64,000 nt of DNA from Microbacterium esteraromaticum (lineage in GTDB: Bacteria > Actinomycetota > Actinomycetes > Actinomycetales > Microbacteriaceae), in contig NZ_CP043732.1 in assembly GCF_014084045.1 (NCBI RefSeq), positions 496,001 to 560,000 of the forward strand, in the 5' to 3' direction. The position numbers were made by a program, and so were the translations under genes. Numbering within the stretch: position 1 is the stretch's first letter; each line of letters opens with the position of its first letter. Below, piece after piece: positions 16,995 to 24,688 of the stretch. The notes under the pieces were generated by a model. It was not told where the DNA came from and searched no databases. It saw only the letters and a list, made by a program, of their open reading frames with translations.

Positions 16995-18020
16995 ATGCGC
17001 CCCGCCGGTGCCCCGCCGGAGGGCATGGAGCATCCGGACCACCGCGTGGACTTCCAGCTCAGCCCCGGCGACATCCAGGCCGTGCGATTCGGCGTCTCCC
17101 CTGGACACGAGCTCGCGCACGCGGTGCGCGTCCTGCTTCGGCCGGCTCAGCACCCGCTGCAGTGGGGCTGGCTTCGACGCGTGCGTGAGCGCCTGCCGCG
17201 AGAGCCCTTCGCCCTGCTGACCCAGATCATCGGCACCGACGGCTACCTGCCCGACTTCCTCACGACGGATCCGCGGTGGGACCTGACCCCGGCGGACGAG
17301 CTCGCCGCGCTGCGCGAGGCCGCCCTCCCCGGCATCCGGGTCGATCTGGGGAAGATGGTCCTGCGCTCCTCCGGCGAGCGCCAGGCCACGCTGACGCGCA
17401 TGCGCTCAGACCCCGAGCGCGCACGAGAGCTGATCGCGGACGCGTGGGAGCAGGTGTGGGATGCGGTGCTCGCGCCGGCCTGGCCGCAGCTCGAGCGGCT
17501 GCTGCGCGCCGACATCGCCGTGCGTGCCCGCACCATCACCACCGGAGGGATCGCGGCGATGGCCGGCGACCTGCACCACACCGTGCGGTGGAGCGACGGC
17601 GCGGTTCGGGTGAAGCTGCGCCGTCACAGCGAGGACGTCGACTGCCGCGGCGGCGGGCTCGTGCTCGTCCCCTCGGTGATGTCGTCATGGGGGTGCATGG
17701 TGATCACCGAGCCACCCGCGCAGCCGACGCTCTTCTACCCCGCGCGCGGCGTCACGGCGGGGTGGGCACGGGATGCCGCGGATCTGGCCGGCGCGCTCGG
17801 TGCGCTGCTCGGGCCGGTGCGCGCGGGCATCCTGCTGCAGGCGCACATCGCACGCACGACGTCGCAGATCGCCGGCGACGCCGGCATCGCGGCATCCACC
17901 GCCTCCCACCACCTCACCGTGCTGCGCGATGCCGGGCTCATCGCCAGCAGCCGCGAGGGCAACCGGATGATGCACCTGCGCACGCCACTGGGCGAGGCTC
18001 TGGTCGGCGCCACCCTCTGA
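16983..18020 (+). CDS. ArsR-type winged-helix regulator with long N-terminal (DUF5937-like) domain
   Basis: A 345-residue protein with a C-terminal winged helix-turn-helix (about 265-340): LLGPVRAGILLQAHIARTTSQIAGDAGI, AASTASHHLTVLRDAGLIASSREGN. That pattern is ArsR-like. The long N-terminal part (about 20-255) matches the actinobacterial domain often labelled DUF5937: DFQLSPGDIQAVRFGVSPGHELAHAVRVL at the start and LVLVPSVMSSWG near residue 220. No cysteine metal site is evident, so it may sense an organic ligand. The GTG start has TAGAGT 6 nt upstream (leaderless), and a perfect palindrome covers this start. Divergent from the cupin operon. Confidence 0.8.
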   Translation: MDRNMRPAGAPPEGMEHPDHRVDFQLSPGDIQAVRFGVSPGHELAHAVRVLLRPAQHPLQWGWLRRVRERLPREPFALLTQIIGTDGYLPDFLTTDPRWDLTPADELAALREAALPGIRVDLGKMVLRSSGERQATLTRMRSDPERARELIADAWEQVWDAVLAPAWPQLERLLRADIAVRARTITTGGIAAMAGDLHHTVRWSDGAVRVKLRRHSEDVDCRGGGLVLVPSVMSSWGCMVITEPPAQPTLFYPARGVTAGWARDAADLAGALGALLGPVRAGILLQAHIARTTSQIAGDAGIAASTASHHLTVLRDAGLIASSREGNRMMHLRTPLGEALVGATL

Positions 18021-18031
18021 CGCCGCCGGCC

Positions 18032-18997
18032 TCAGCCGACGAGCGCCCAGTACACGAGACCCGCATAGGCGAGCGCCGTCAGCGACGTGAGGCCCAGCGC
18101 GGCGACCAGCTCGCGCGGCTGACGGTACGACCAGACGATGACGATCGCCACCAGCCCTGACAGCAGGGCCAGCATCGCCATCCATGCGATCGGGTACAGC
18201 AGCGCGATCCATGCGGCGAGGCCGAACGGGATCAGCACGAAGAGCGTGAACAGCACCTGCGTCGCACGCCTGCCGATGAGCACGGTGAGGGTGCGCTTTC
18301 CGGCGGCGCGATCCTGATCGATGTCGCGCAGGTTGTTGGCGAGCAGCACGGCGCAGGCGAACAGGCCCGCCGCGACTGCCACGATCCACGCCACGGTCGG
18401 CAGGTACTGCACCTGCACCCAGGTGGTGCCGAGCGTCGCGACGAGCCCGAAGAAGACGAACACGAACAGCTCGCCCATCGCGTTGTAGCCGTACGGACGC
18501 TTGCCTCCCGTGTAGAACCAGGCGGCGACGATGCACAGGGCCCCGACGGCAAGCATCCACCACTGCTGCGATCGGACGACGATCGCGAGACCCGCCACCG
18601 CGGCCAGCGCGAAGAAGACGAGCGCGACCGCGAGCACGCGCTTCGCGGGAACTCGACCCGATGCCGTCAAGCGGGCGGGGCCGACCCGATCGGCGTCGGT
18701 GCCCCGGATGCCGTCGCTGTAGTCGTTCGCGAAGTTCACGCCGATCTGCAGCAGCACGGCGACAGCGAGGCAGGCGAGTGCGATCACCCAGTGGAAGAGG
18801 TGATCGACCACCTGCGCGGCGCCCGTGCCCAGCACGACCGGAGCGACCGCGAGTGGAAGCGTGCGCAGGCGCGCCGCGCCGATCCAGTCCTTCGCGGTCA
18901 CCGGCTCGAGGGCGAGCACCGGCCGCCTGGCCGGATTGCCGCCGGGGCGACGCCGCTGCGGGGCGCGCTTCTTCGTCTTCTTGGAGGAACCTGCCAC
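18032..18997 (-). CDS. menA: 1,4-dihydroxy-2-naphthoate polyprenyltransferase MenA
   Basis: A UbiA-superfamily integral membrane enzyme of 321 residues that attaches the polyprenyl chain to dihydroxynaphthoate. The basic N-terminal tail (KKTKKRAPQRRR) precedes DWIGAARLRTLPLAVAPVVLG. The first Asp-rich motif NFANDYSDGIRGTD and the second NNLRDIDQDRAAGKRTL are both present, with several helices around them. The GTG start at 18997 is preceded by TAGGAT with a 7-nt gap, so leaderless expression is likely. It is 11 bp from the convergent regulator's end. Together with the prenyl synthase it provides the membrane step of the pathway. Confidence 0.93.
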   Translation of the reverse strand: MAGSSKKTKKRAPQRRRPGGNPARRPVLALEPVTAKDWIGAARLRTLPLAVAPVVLGTGAAQVVDHLFHWVIALACLAVAVLLQIGVNFANDYSDGIRGTDADRVGPARLTASGRVPAKRVLAVALVFFALAAVAGLAIVVRSQQWWMLAVGALCIVAAWFYTGGKRPYGYNAMGELFVFVFFGLVATLGTTWVQVQYLPTVAWIVAVAAGLFACAVLLANNLRDIDQDRAAGKRTLTVLIGRRATQVLFTLFVLIPFGLAAWIALLYPIAWMAMLALLSGLVAIVIVWSYRQPRELVAALGLTSLTALAYAGLVYWALVG

Positions 18998-19049
18998 GCC
19001 AGGAATCCTACTTGCCGGGGCACGGCCTGCCGCGGCCGCGAGCCCGCGG

Positions 19050-19499
19050 TCAGACCGCGGTGACTATCGGTCGGTGCTCGTAGAAGGTCTGCAGCACGAC
19101 GGTCGTGCGTGTTCGCACATTGGCAGCGATCCGGATGTCGCGCACGAGCTGTTCGAGGGCCCGCGGCGACGCCACCCGTACGAACAGCATGTAGGCCGCG
19201 TCGCCGGCGATCGAGTGGCATGCCTCGATCGCCGTGAGGTGCTCGAGAAGTTCGGGGGCGTTGTCGGGCTGAGCGGGATCGAGCGGTGTGATCTCGATGA
19301 AGGCCGAGAGAGGTGCACCCACCTGCTCGGGGTCGAGCACAGCCTGATAGCCCGAGATCACACCGCGAGCCTCGAGTCGCTTGAGCCTCGACTGCACGGC
19401 CGACGTCGACAGGCCGACTGCCTCGGACAGCTGTGCGAGGGTGGCGCGCCCGTCACGTGATACGGCGGCGAGGATCGTGTGGTCGACAGAGTCATCCAT
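19050..19499 (-). CDS. Lrp/AsnC family transcriptional regulator
   Basis: A 149-residue regulator of the leucine-responsive/AsnC family. The N-terminal helix-turn-helix is VDHTILAAVSRDGRATLAQLSEAVGLSTSAVQSRLKRLEARGVI. The C-terminal RAM (ligand/oligomer) domain runs from about residue 65, with ACHSIAGDAAYMLFVRVAS as the conserved core. It diverges from the DUF6421-like gene across 72 bp that hold a perfect palindrome. By family habit it should sense an amino acid and control itself and the divergent genes. Confidence 0.9.
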   Translation of the reverse strand: MDDSVDHTILAAVSRDGRATLAQLSEAVGLSTSAVQSRLKRLEARGVISGYQAVLDPEQVGAPLSAFIEITPLDPAQPDNAPELLEHLTAIEACHSIAGDAAYMLFVRVASPRALEQLVRDIRIAANVRTRTTVVLQTFYEHRPIVTAV

Positions 19500-19531
19500 A
19501 GATGGAATAATAGTCGTGAAACATACGCAAT

Positions 19532-19548
19532 GCCGGAAATTTTCCGGC
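19532..19548. promoter_or_regulatory. Palindrome between lrp-type regulator and DUF6421-like gene
   Basis: GCCGGAAATTTTCCGGC has perfect 8-bp arms around one central T, with an AT core as Lrp-type sites have. It lies 33 nt from the regulator start and 24 nt from the divergent gene start, so it can act on both promoters. Confidence 0.6.
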
Positions 19549-19571
19549 CTGTCCCACGATCGGAGGGTTCG

Positions 19572-21002
19572 ATGTCCACCATCACCAGCGCCACCCACAG
19601 CATCATCGGCGAGCCTGAGGTCGTGGAAGACGCCTCCGTCGCCGAGCACAGCGACGCCTGGAAGCTCCTCAAGGACGCCGCGATCGCGATCCGCCCGACG
19701 CAGATCAAGGACGGCTCGATCCCCGACGCCGACGACCGCGAGGCCGCAGCCGGTCACGTCGCGGCGATCATCGCGGGCATCCGGGCTCTCACCCCCGCCT
19801 TCCCGCACGACGCCGCCTACCTCGACGCTCTCGTCGTCGACTTCCAGCGCTGGGCCGACGAGGGCTTCGGCGTGCCCGACTTCCTCGACTCGCTGGTCGC
19901 CTTCCAGCCCCAGCAGCACCGCATCGACGGCATCCGTCACCTCGTCGTCTTCCCGATGTACACGCAGAACGGCTCGAGCGACCGCCTCGTCGAGGCGCTC
20001 ATCGTCGAGACCATCTGGCCGGAGTTCATCGCAGACCTCGAGGCGGGCGACTACGGCAACAAGCTGTTCGTCTCGCTGCGCCTGGTCGACTTCACCCCCG
20101 GCTACGACACGAACTCGGCCGTGCTGTTCCCCGAGACCGTCGCGATGCGCGAGATCCCGTCGTTCACCTGGGGCGCGATCTTCCAGGACCGCGAGGCGGC
20201 CCGCTACCGCCGGGTCGTGCGCGCGGCATCCGAGATCACCAATCTCGATCTGCCCGAGCGAGCTGCGGCGATGCTCGATGACCAGCAGATGACCGAGAAG
20301 ACGTTCGTGATGTGGGACATCATCCACGACCGCACCCACATGCGCGGCGACCTGCCGTTCGACCCGTTCATGATCAAGCAGCGCATGCCGTTCTTCCTCT
20401 ACTCGCTCGAGGAGATGCGCTGCGACATGACGGCGTTCCGCGAGTCGGTGAAGATCGAGCGCGCGTTCGACGCCCGCGTCGCCGCGGGCGAGACCCTCAC
20501 CGAGACCGAACAGGAGATGCACGACTATGCGCACCTCGTGCAGTACGCGGTGATCTTCGACCGCATCTTCCGCTTCGCGATCACCGGCACCCGCACGCGC
20601 AACTACGACGCCGTCGGCGGCCAGCTGCTGTTCGCGTGGCTGCACCAGCGCGGCGTGCTGCACTGGACCGACACCGCCCTCGCCTTCGACTGGGACAACG
20701 TGCCCGACGCCGTCGTCGCCCTCGGCGACGCGATCGACGACCTGTACTGGCACTCGATCGACCGCCCGAAGACCGCTCACTGGCTCGCCGCCTACGAGCT
20801 GGTCCGGGGCACGCTCACCCCGCACCCGGCCTCGCAGTGGGCGCGCGGCCTCTCGGACGAGATCCTCGCCGGTGCACCCAAGGGCTACACCGACGCCGTG
20901 ATGGACGACGAGTTCCCGCTGTCGATGTTCTTCGAGACCCTCGACAAGAAGATGAAGCCCGTCATCGAGTCGACCGTCGGCATCCGCGGCACCGACGACT
21001 GA
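19572..21002 (+). CDS. DUF6421 family-like conserved protein with possible metal site
   Basis: A 476-residue soluble protein without signal peptide or membrane segment, similar to actinobacterial proteins filed as DUF6421; I know of no assigned activity. The striking feature is WDIIHDRTHMRGDLPFDPF at about 248-266: His252-Asp253-x-x-His256 followed 23 residues later by LEEMRCD (Glu280, Glu281, Asp285). This resembles an HExxH metallopeptidase site in which Asp replaces Glu, with a downstream glutamate as third ligand. That reading is inference. The ATG at 19572 has GGAGGG upstream. It diverges from the Lrp gene and is followed by an SDR on the same strand. Confidence 0.68.
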   Translation: MSTITSATHSIIGEPEVVEDASVAEHSDAWKLLKDAAIAIRPTQIKDGSIPDADDREAAAGHVAAIIAGIRALTPAFPHDAAYLDALVVDFQRWADEGFGVPDFLDSLVAFQPQQHRIDGIRHLVVFPMYTQNGSSDRLVEALIVETIWPEFIADLEAGDYGNKLFVSLRLVDFTPGYDTNSAVLFPETVAMREIPSFTWGAIFQDREAARYRRVVRAASEITNLDLPERAAAMLDDQQMTEKTFVMWDIIHDRTHMRGDLPFDPFMIKQRMPFFLYSLEEMRCDMTAFRESVKIERAFDARVAAGETLTETEQEMHDYAHLVQYAVIFDRIFRFAITGTRTRNYDAVGGQLLFAWLHQRGVLHWTDTALAFDWDNVPDAVVALGDAIDDLYWHSIDRPKTAHWLAAYELVRGTLTPHPASQWARGLSDEILAGAPKGYTDAVMDDEFPLSMFFETLDKKMKPVIESTVGIRGTDD

Positions 21003-21032
21003 TCGCCGACCCGGTCGGAACCCACCTCTCCC

Positions 21033-21115
21033 GCACGGATGTCGGCGGCGAACACGCATGTCGGCGCAGAACGGCATGATCCGCCGACATCCGTGCATTC
21101 CGCCGACATCCGTGC
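21033..21115. repeat. Cluster of inverted 16-nt repeats
   Basis: GCACGGATGTCGGCGG at 21033-21048 is the exact reverse complement of copies at 21081-21096 and 21100-21115. A partial copy (GCATGTCGGCG) lies at 21056-21066. The word CGACATCCG and the GGCGCAGAAC flank are shared with the array near 9560-9657. The cluster fills the gap between the DUF6421-like gene and the SDR gene and could form a stem-loop. Confidence 0.82.
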
Positions 21116-21131
21116 ACGAGAAGGAGCACCC

Positions 21132-21773
21132 ATGACCGCCGACCGCACCGTCGTCCTCGCCGGCGCCACCAGCGAGGCGGGCCTGGCCGCGGCCGTCGCG
21201 CTGATCGACTCCGGCGCACGGGTGATCGTCACCGGCCGCTCGGAGGAGCGGCTCGTGCCGCTTCGGGATGCCGGGGCGCAGACCGAGGTCGCCGACGCCA
21301 CCTCGTATGACGAGATGGCGTCCCTCGCCGAGAGGCTCGGTGCCGTCGACGCGGTCATCCCGCTCGTCGGCGGCTGGCGCGGCGGCGGCGGTCTCGCCGG
21401 ACAGAGCGACGAGGACTTCGCCGCGCTGCTGCCCGCTCTGCAGGCCGTGCGCGCGACAAGCCGCGCCTTCGACACGAGGATCAGGGCATCGGATGCCGGC
21501 CGCTTCGCGATCGTGTCGTCGACGGTCGTGACGCATCCACTGGCCGGAGGCGCGAACTACGCGGCCATGAAGGCGGCGAGCGAGGCGTGGGCCCGGGCTG
21601 TGGCGCAGGGGTACGCCAAGGCCGCTCGGGATGCCGGTGACGAGCTGCGCGCGGCATCCGTCGTCTTCCGCGCCCAGGGCGGACTGCAGGCCGACGCGCT
21701 GTCGCGCGCGGTGGTCGCACTCTGGGACCGGGATGCCGTGGCGCTGAACGACTCGGTGATCACCCTCGACTGA
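21132..21773 (+). CDS. Short-chain dehydrogenase/reductase family protein
   Basis: A 213-residue Rossmann protein. The dinucleotide motif is VVLAGATSEAGLAAAVALID, a degenerate form of TGxxxGxG. VIVTGRSEERL follows, then FAIVSSTVVTHPLAGGANYAAMKAASEAWARA. The usual Tyr-x-x-x-Lys pair is present as YAAMK, with the Ser of VSST ahead of it, so catalysis is feasible. It is shorter than classical SDRs (about 250). The ATG has AAGGAG upstream. It is in line with the DUF6421-like gene 129 bp away, so the two probably act together. The substrate is unknown. Confidence 0.8.
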   Translation: MTADRTVVLAGATSEAGLAAAVALIDSGARVIVTGRSEERLVPLRDAGAQTEVADATSYDEMASLAERLGAVDAVIPLVGGWRGGGGLAGQSDEDFAALLPALQAVRATSRAFDTRIRASDAGRFAIVSSTVVTHPLAGGANYAAMKAASEAWARAVAQGYAKAARDAGDELRAASVVFRAQGGLQADALSRAVVALWDRDAVALNDSVITLD

Positions 21774-21833
21774 GCGGGTCAGAGCTCGGACGCATCACCA
21801 CGCGCCGACGCGCGGAACGATCGGCAGCCGATG

Positions 21834-23351
21834 TCACCGGTGCGGCTCGTCGGTCTCGGGCGTGTGCGAAGTGTCGTCCGCCGCCCTCTCGGAGTGATGC
21901 GCGCCTGCCTGGCCGCCGCGCGCGGCGACCGGGTCGAGTGCGAGATCGATCGGCGGCGCCGACTCGCCCTCGGCGGTACCGGCCATGGACGTATCGGCCT
22001 CGTCGGGCCCGGGTGCCCGTGCGTACAGCTCGGTGAGCAGATGATACGAGCGCGTGAAGAATGCGAGACCGGCCGCCACCACCATGATGAGGCCGGCGAA
22101 CAGGCAGATCAGCGCGATGCCGCGGGCCTCGCCGTCGCCCAGCAGCCATCCCCACTGCGCGCGCCCCGCATCGTCGCGCATGTACGGGATGATCAGGAAC
22201 TCGGCTATCGGTGCGATGAGGAACGCGGTCACCGGCGCTGCGGCCGCCTCCATCGCCTGTGCCATGCCGAAGACCCGACCTTGCCTGGCGTAGGGCACGA
22301 CCTTCTGGATGACGGTCTGCTCGGCCGCCTCGACGGGCGGCACCATCATCATGTACAGCCACATGCCGACCGCGAACAGCGGCCACCACTCGCGCAGCAT
22401 GAAGACCGCTCCGAGGATGCCCATGCCGATCACCACCAGAAGCATGGTGCGCACAGGGCGCTTCCCCAGCCCGAACTTCGCGACCAGCGCACCGCCGATG
22501 AGGAAGCCCGTCGACGCGAATGCGAGCACGATGCCCCACATCTGCGGTGAGAAGAGGGTGAGTCCATAGGGGTCCATCAGCGCCATGTACACGCCGCCGA
22601 TGAGGTTGTTGAACGTCGAGAACACGATCAGGGCGAACAGGCCGGGCGCCTCGCGGATCGCCTTCACGCTGCCATGGAAGTCGAGCGCGCTCGGTGCATC
22701 GGGGTCGCGCTGGGGCGCCTTCTCGGGGATGCGAATGAACAGCAGGTGCGCGAAGGTCAGCCCCATGGCGACGATCGCGATGATCAGCGTCCATCCCATG
22801 CCGAGGAACCCGATCGACAGGCCCGAGAACACGCTGGTCACGAGGAAGGCGATGCCCTGCACCGTGCCGACCAGGCCGTTCGCATTCGCGTGCTTCTCTT
22901 CGGGGATCAGCAGCGTGACCGTCGTCGACAGGGCGATGCTGCGCAGCTGCTCGATCACGCCGCCGACGAGGATGATCACGGCGAAGGCCCAGAACCACGG
23001 CCCGCCGATGTCGAGCAGAGCCGATTCGGGCTGCCACAGGTAGAGCAGCCCCGCCGCGCCGAAGGCGACGGCGGACACCACGCTCGAGATCACCATCACG
23101 GTGTGCTTGCGGTAGCGGTCGACGATCGTGCCGAACACCATCGAGAAGAACGCGATGAGCAGCATGTACGCACCGCCGATCACCCCGGTGGCCAGCACCG
23201 ACTGAGTCTCGATGTACACCCAGAACGTCAGCGCGAACCACAGGAAGCTGGTCGTCACGTTGGCGATCAGCGTGTTCACGAGCACGTTCGTGAAAGCCCT
23301 GGTCTTCGCTGATGCGGTCACGGATTCGAGGGTAATCTCGGGCGCCGACAT
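21834..23351 (-). CDS. MFS transporter
   Basis: A 505-residue major-facilitator transporter with about 12 predicted helices in the first 430 residues. The loop 2-3 motif is GTIVDRYRKHTVMVISS, the family's GxxxDRxxRR signature. Pairs of helices follow at WFWAFAVIILVGGVI, IAFLVTSVFSGLSIGFLG and WPLFAVGMWLYMMMVPP. It looks like the drug-efflux/enterobactin-exporter branch. A hydrophilic tail of about 75 residues, rich in Asp, Glu, Ala and Pro, ends the protein. The ATG at 23351 was picked; no strong ribosome site is visible. It diverges from the threonine aldolase gene by 52 bp. Cargo unknown. Confidence 0.85.
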   Translation of the reverse strand: MSAPEITLESVTASAKTRAFTNVLVNTLIANVTTSFLWFALTFWVYIETQSVLATGVIGGAYMLLIAFFSMVFGTIVDRYRKHTVMVISSVVSAVAFGAAGLLYLWQPESALLDIGGPWFWAFAVIILVGGVIEQLRSIALSTTVTLLIPEEKHANANGLVGTVQGIAFLVTSVFSGLSIGFLGMGWTLIIAIVAMGLTFAHLLFIRIPEKAPQRDPDAPSALDFHGSVKAIREAPGLFALIVFSTFNNLIGGVYMALMDPYGLTLFSPQMWGIVLAFASTGFLIGGALVAKFGLGKRPVRTMLLVVIGMGILGAVFMLREWWPLFAVGMWLYMMMVPPVEAAEQTVIQKVVPYARQGRVFGMAQAMEAAAAPVTAFLIAPIAEFLIIPYMRDDAGRAQWGWLLGDGEARGIALICLFAGLIMVVAAGLAFFTRSYHLLTELYARAPGPDEADTSMAGTAEGESAPPIDLALDPVAARGGQAGAHHSERAADDTSHTPETDEPHR

Positions 23352-23403
23352 CCGACAGGCCTCGTCGCGGATCCGCGCACCGGCCGACCCGTAAACTCGG
23401 ACG

Positions 23404-24471
23404 GTGAGCACTCTGCATGACACCGCCGTGCGCGGCTTCGCATCCGACAACTACTCCGGCATCCACCCCGAGGTGCTTGCCGCCATCGCGGCCGCGAACG
23501 ACGGCCACCAGGTCGCCTATGGCGAGGACCAGTACACCGAGCGGCTGCAGGAGGTCTTCCGGTCGCATTTCGGCGAGAGCGCCCAGGCGTTCCCCGTCTT
23601 CAACGGCACCGGGGCGAACGTGACCGGTCTGCAGGCGATGCTCCCCCGCTGGGGCGCGGTCATCTCGGCATCCACCGCGCACATCAACGTCGACGAGGGC
23701 GGCGCGCCCGAGCGGATCGGCGGCTTCAAGCTGCTCACCGTGCCGACCGACGACGGCAAGCTCACCCCCGAGCTCGTCGACCGCGAGGCCTGGGGCTGGG
23801 GCGACGAGCACCGCGCGCAGCCGCTGGCTGTCTCGATCACCCAGTCGACCGAGCTCGGCACCCTGTACACCATCGACGAGATCAGGGCCCTCGCCAACCA
23901 CGCGCACGAGCGCGGGATGAAGCTGCACCTCGACGGCGCCCGCCTCTCGAACGCCGCCGCCGCCCTCGATGCGCCGCTGCGCGCCTTCACGACCGACGCC
24001 GGAGTGGATGTGCTCAGCTTCGGCGGCACCAAGAACGGGGCCATGCTCGGCGAGGCGATCGTCGTGCTGAATCCGGATGCCGCTGACGGGCTGCCGTTCA
24101 GCCGGAAGTTCAACATGCAGCTGGCGTCGAAGATGCGCTTCGTGTCGGCACAGCTGATCGCCCTGCTCGAGGGCGACCTGTGGCTGCGCAATGCACGGCA
24201 CTCGAACGCCATGGCGCAGCGCCTGCGCGCCGAGGTCGAGCAGGGCATCGCCGACGGCAGCATCCGGGGCGTCGGCTTCACGCAGGCCACCCAGGCGAAC
24301 GGCGTGTTCGCGACGCTGCCCGACGGGGTCGCCGACAGCCTCCGCGAGAAGTTCCGGTTCTACGACTGGGATGCCTCGCGCAACGAGGTCCGCTGGATGT
24401 GCTCGTTCGACACCCAGGAGTCCGACGTCGACGCCTTCGTCGCCGAGCTCTCCCGCCTGACGACAGCCTGA
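23404..24471 (+). CDS. Low-specificity L-threonine aldolase (PLP enzyme)
   Basis: A 355-residue fold-type I PLP enzyme of the beta-eliminating lyase/threonine aldolase family that splits threonine to glycine and acetaldehyde. It opens with FASDNYSGIHPEV and VAYGEDQYTERLQE. FPVFNGTGANVTGLQ holds PLP phosphate contacts. HLDGARLSNAAAAL has the ring-stacking Asp178, and DVLSFGGTKNGAMLGE carries the Schiff-base Lys210. The GTG start at 23404 follows TAAACT with a 6-nt gap, so it is probably leaderless. The Lrp-type gene and SDR lie 2-4 kb upstream, so amino-acid control of the neighbourhood is plausible. Confidence 0.9.
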   Translation: MSTLHDTAVRGFASDNYSGIHPEVLAAIAAANDGHQVAYGEDQYTERLQEVFRSHFGESAQAFPVFNGTGANVTGLQAMLPRWGAVISASTAHINVDEGGAPERIGGFKLLTVPTDDGKLTPELVDREAWGWGDEHRAQPLAVSITQSTELGTLYTIDEIRALANHAHERGMKLHLDGARLSNAAAALDAPLRAFTTDAGVDVLSFGGTKNGAMLGEAIVVLNPDAADGLPFSRKFNMQLASKMRFVSAQLIALLEGDLWLRNARHSNAMAQRLRAEVEQGIADGSIRGVGFTQATQANGVFATLPDGVADSLREKFRFYDWDASRNEVRWMCSFDTQESDVDAFVAELSRLTTA

Positions 24472-24496
24472 CGCCACCGACGCCGCCGACGCCGCC

Positions 24497-24530
24497 GGCA
24501 TCTCCGGCATCTCCGGCATCTCCGGCATCT
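24497..24530 (+). repeat. Short tandem repeat of a 9-nt unit
   Basis: GGCATCTCC is repeated three times (24497-24523) and followed by a partial fourth copy. It is a simple-sequence tract downstream of the threonine aldolase stop codon and just before the large palindrome. Confidence 0.8.
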
Positions 24531-24550
24531 GGGCATCCCCGCCCCTGCTG

Positions 24551-24600
24551 GACTACCTCGCCCCTGCTCATCCACGTGGATGAGCAGGGGCGAGGTAGTC
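24551..24600. terminator. 50-bp perfect palindrome, probable bidirectional terminator
   Basis: Arms 24551-24575 and 24576-24600 are exact reverse complements with no spacer; the centre reads TCCACGTGGA. As RNA it would fold into a stem of over 20 bp with a tiny loop. It sits between the convergent ends of the aldolase and M3 peptidase genes. No T-tract follows either side. A partial copy of its CGCCCCTGCT arm precedes it at 24540-24549, and a related stem lies at 26672-26705. Confidence 0.8.
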
Positions 24601-24688
24601 AGGAGGGGGCGAGGATGCCGGGTGTGCGCGCGGCGCGCCGGGTGTGGGCGTGCGCCGTGCGCCGGGGGCCCGGCACCGCGGGCTGAGC

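Noticed and set aside
18998..19049. Possible tRNA or small RNA in short intergenic gaps
   Set aside because: No cloverleaf, CCA end or conserved loops were found in any gap of the window; gaps are mostly under 250 bp and explained by promoters, repeats or stems.
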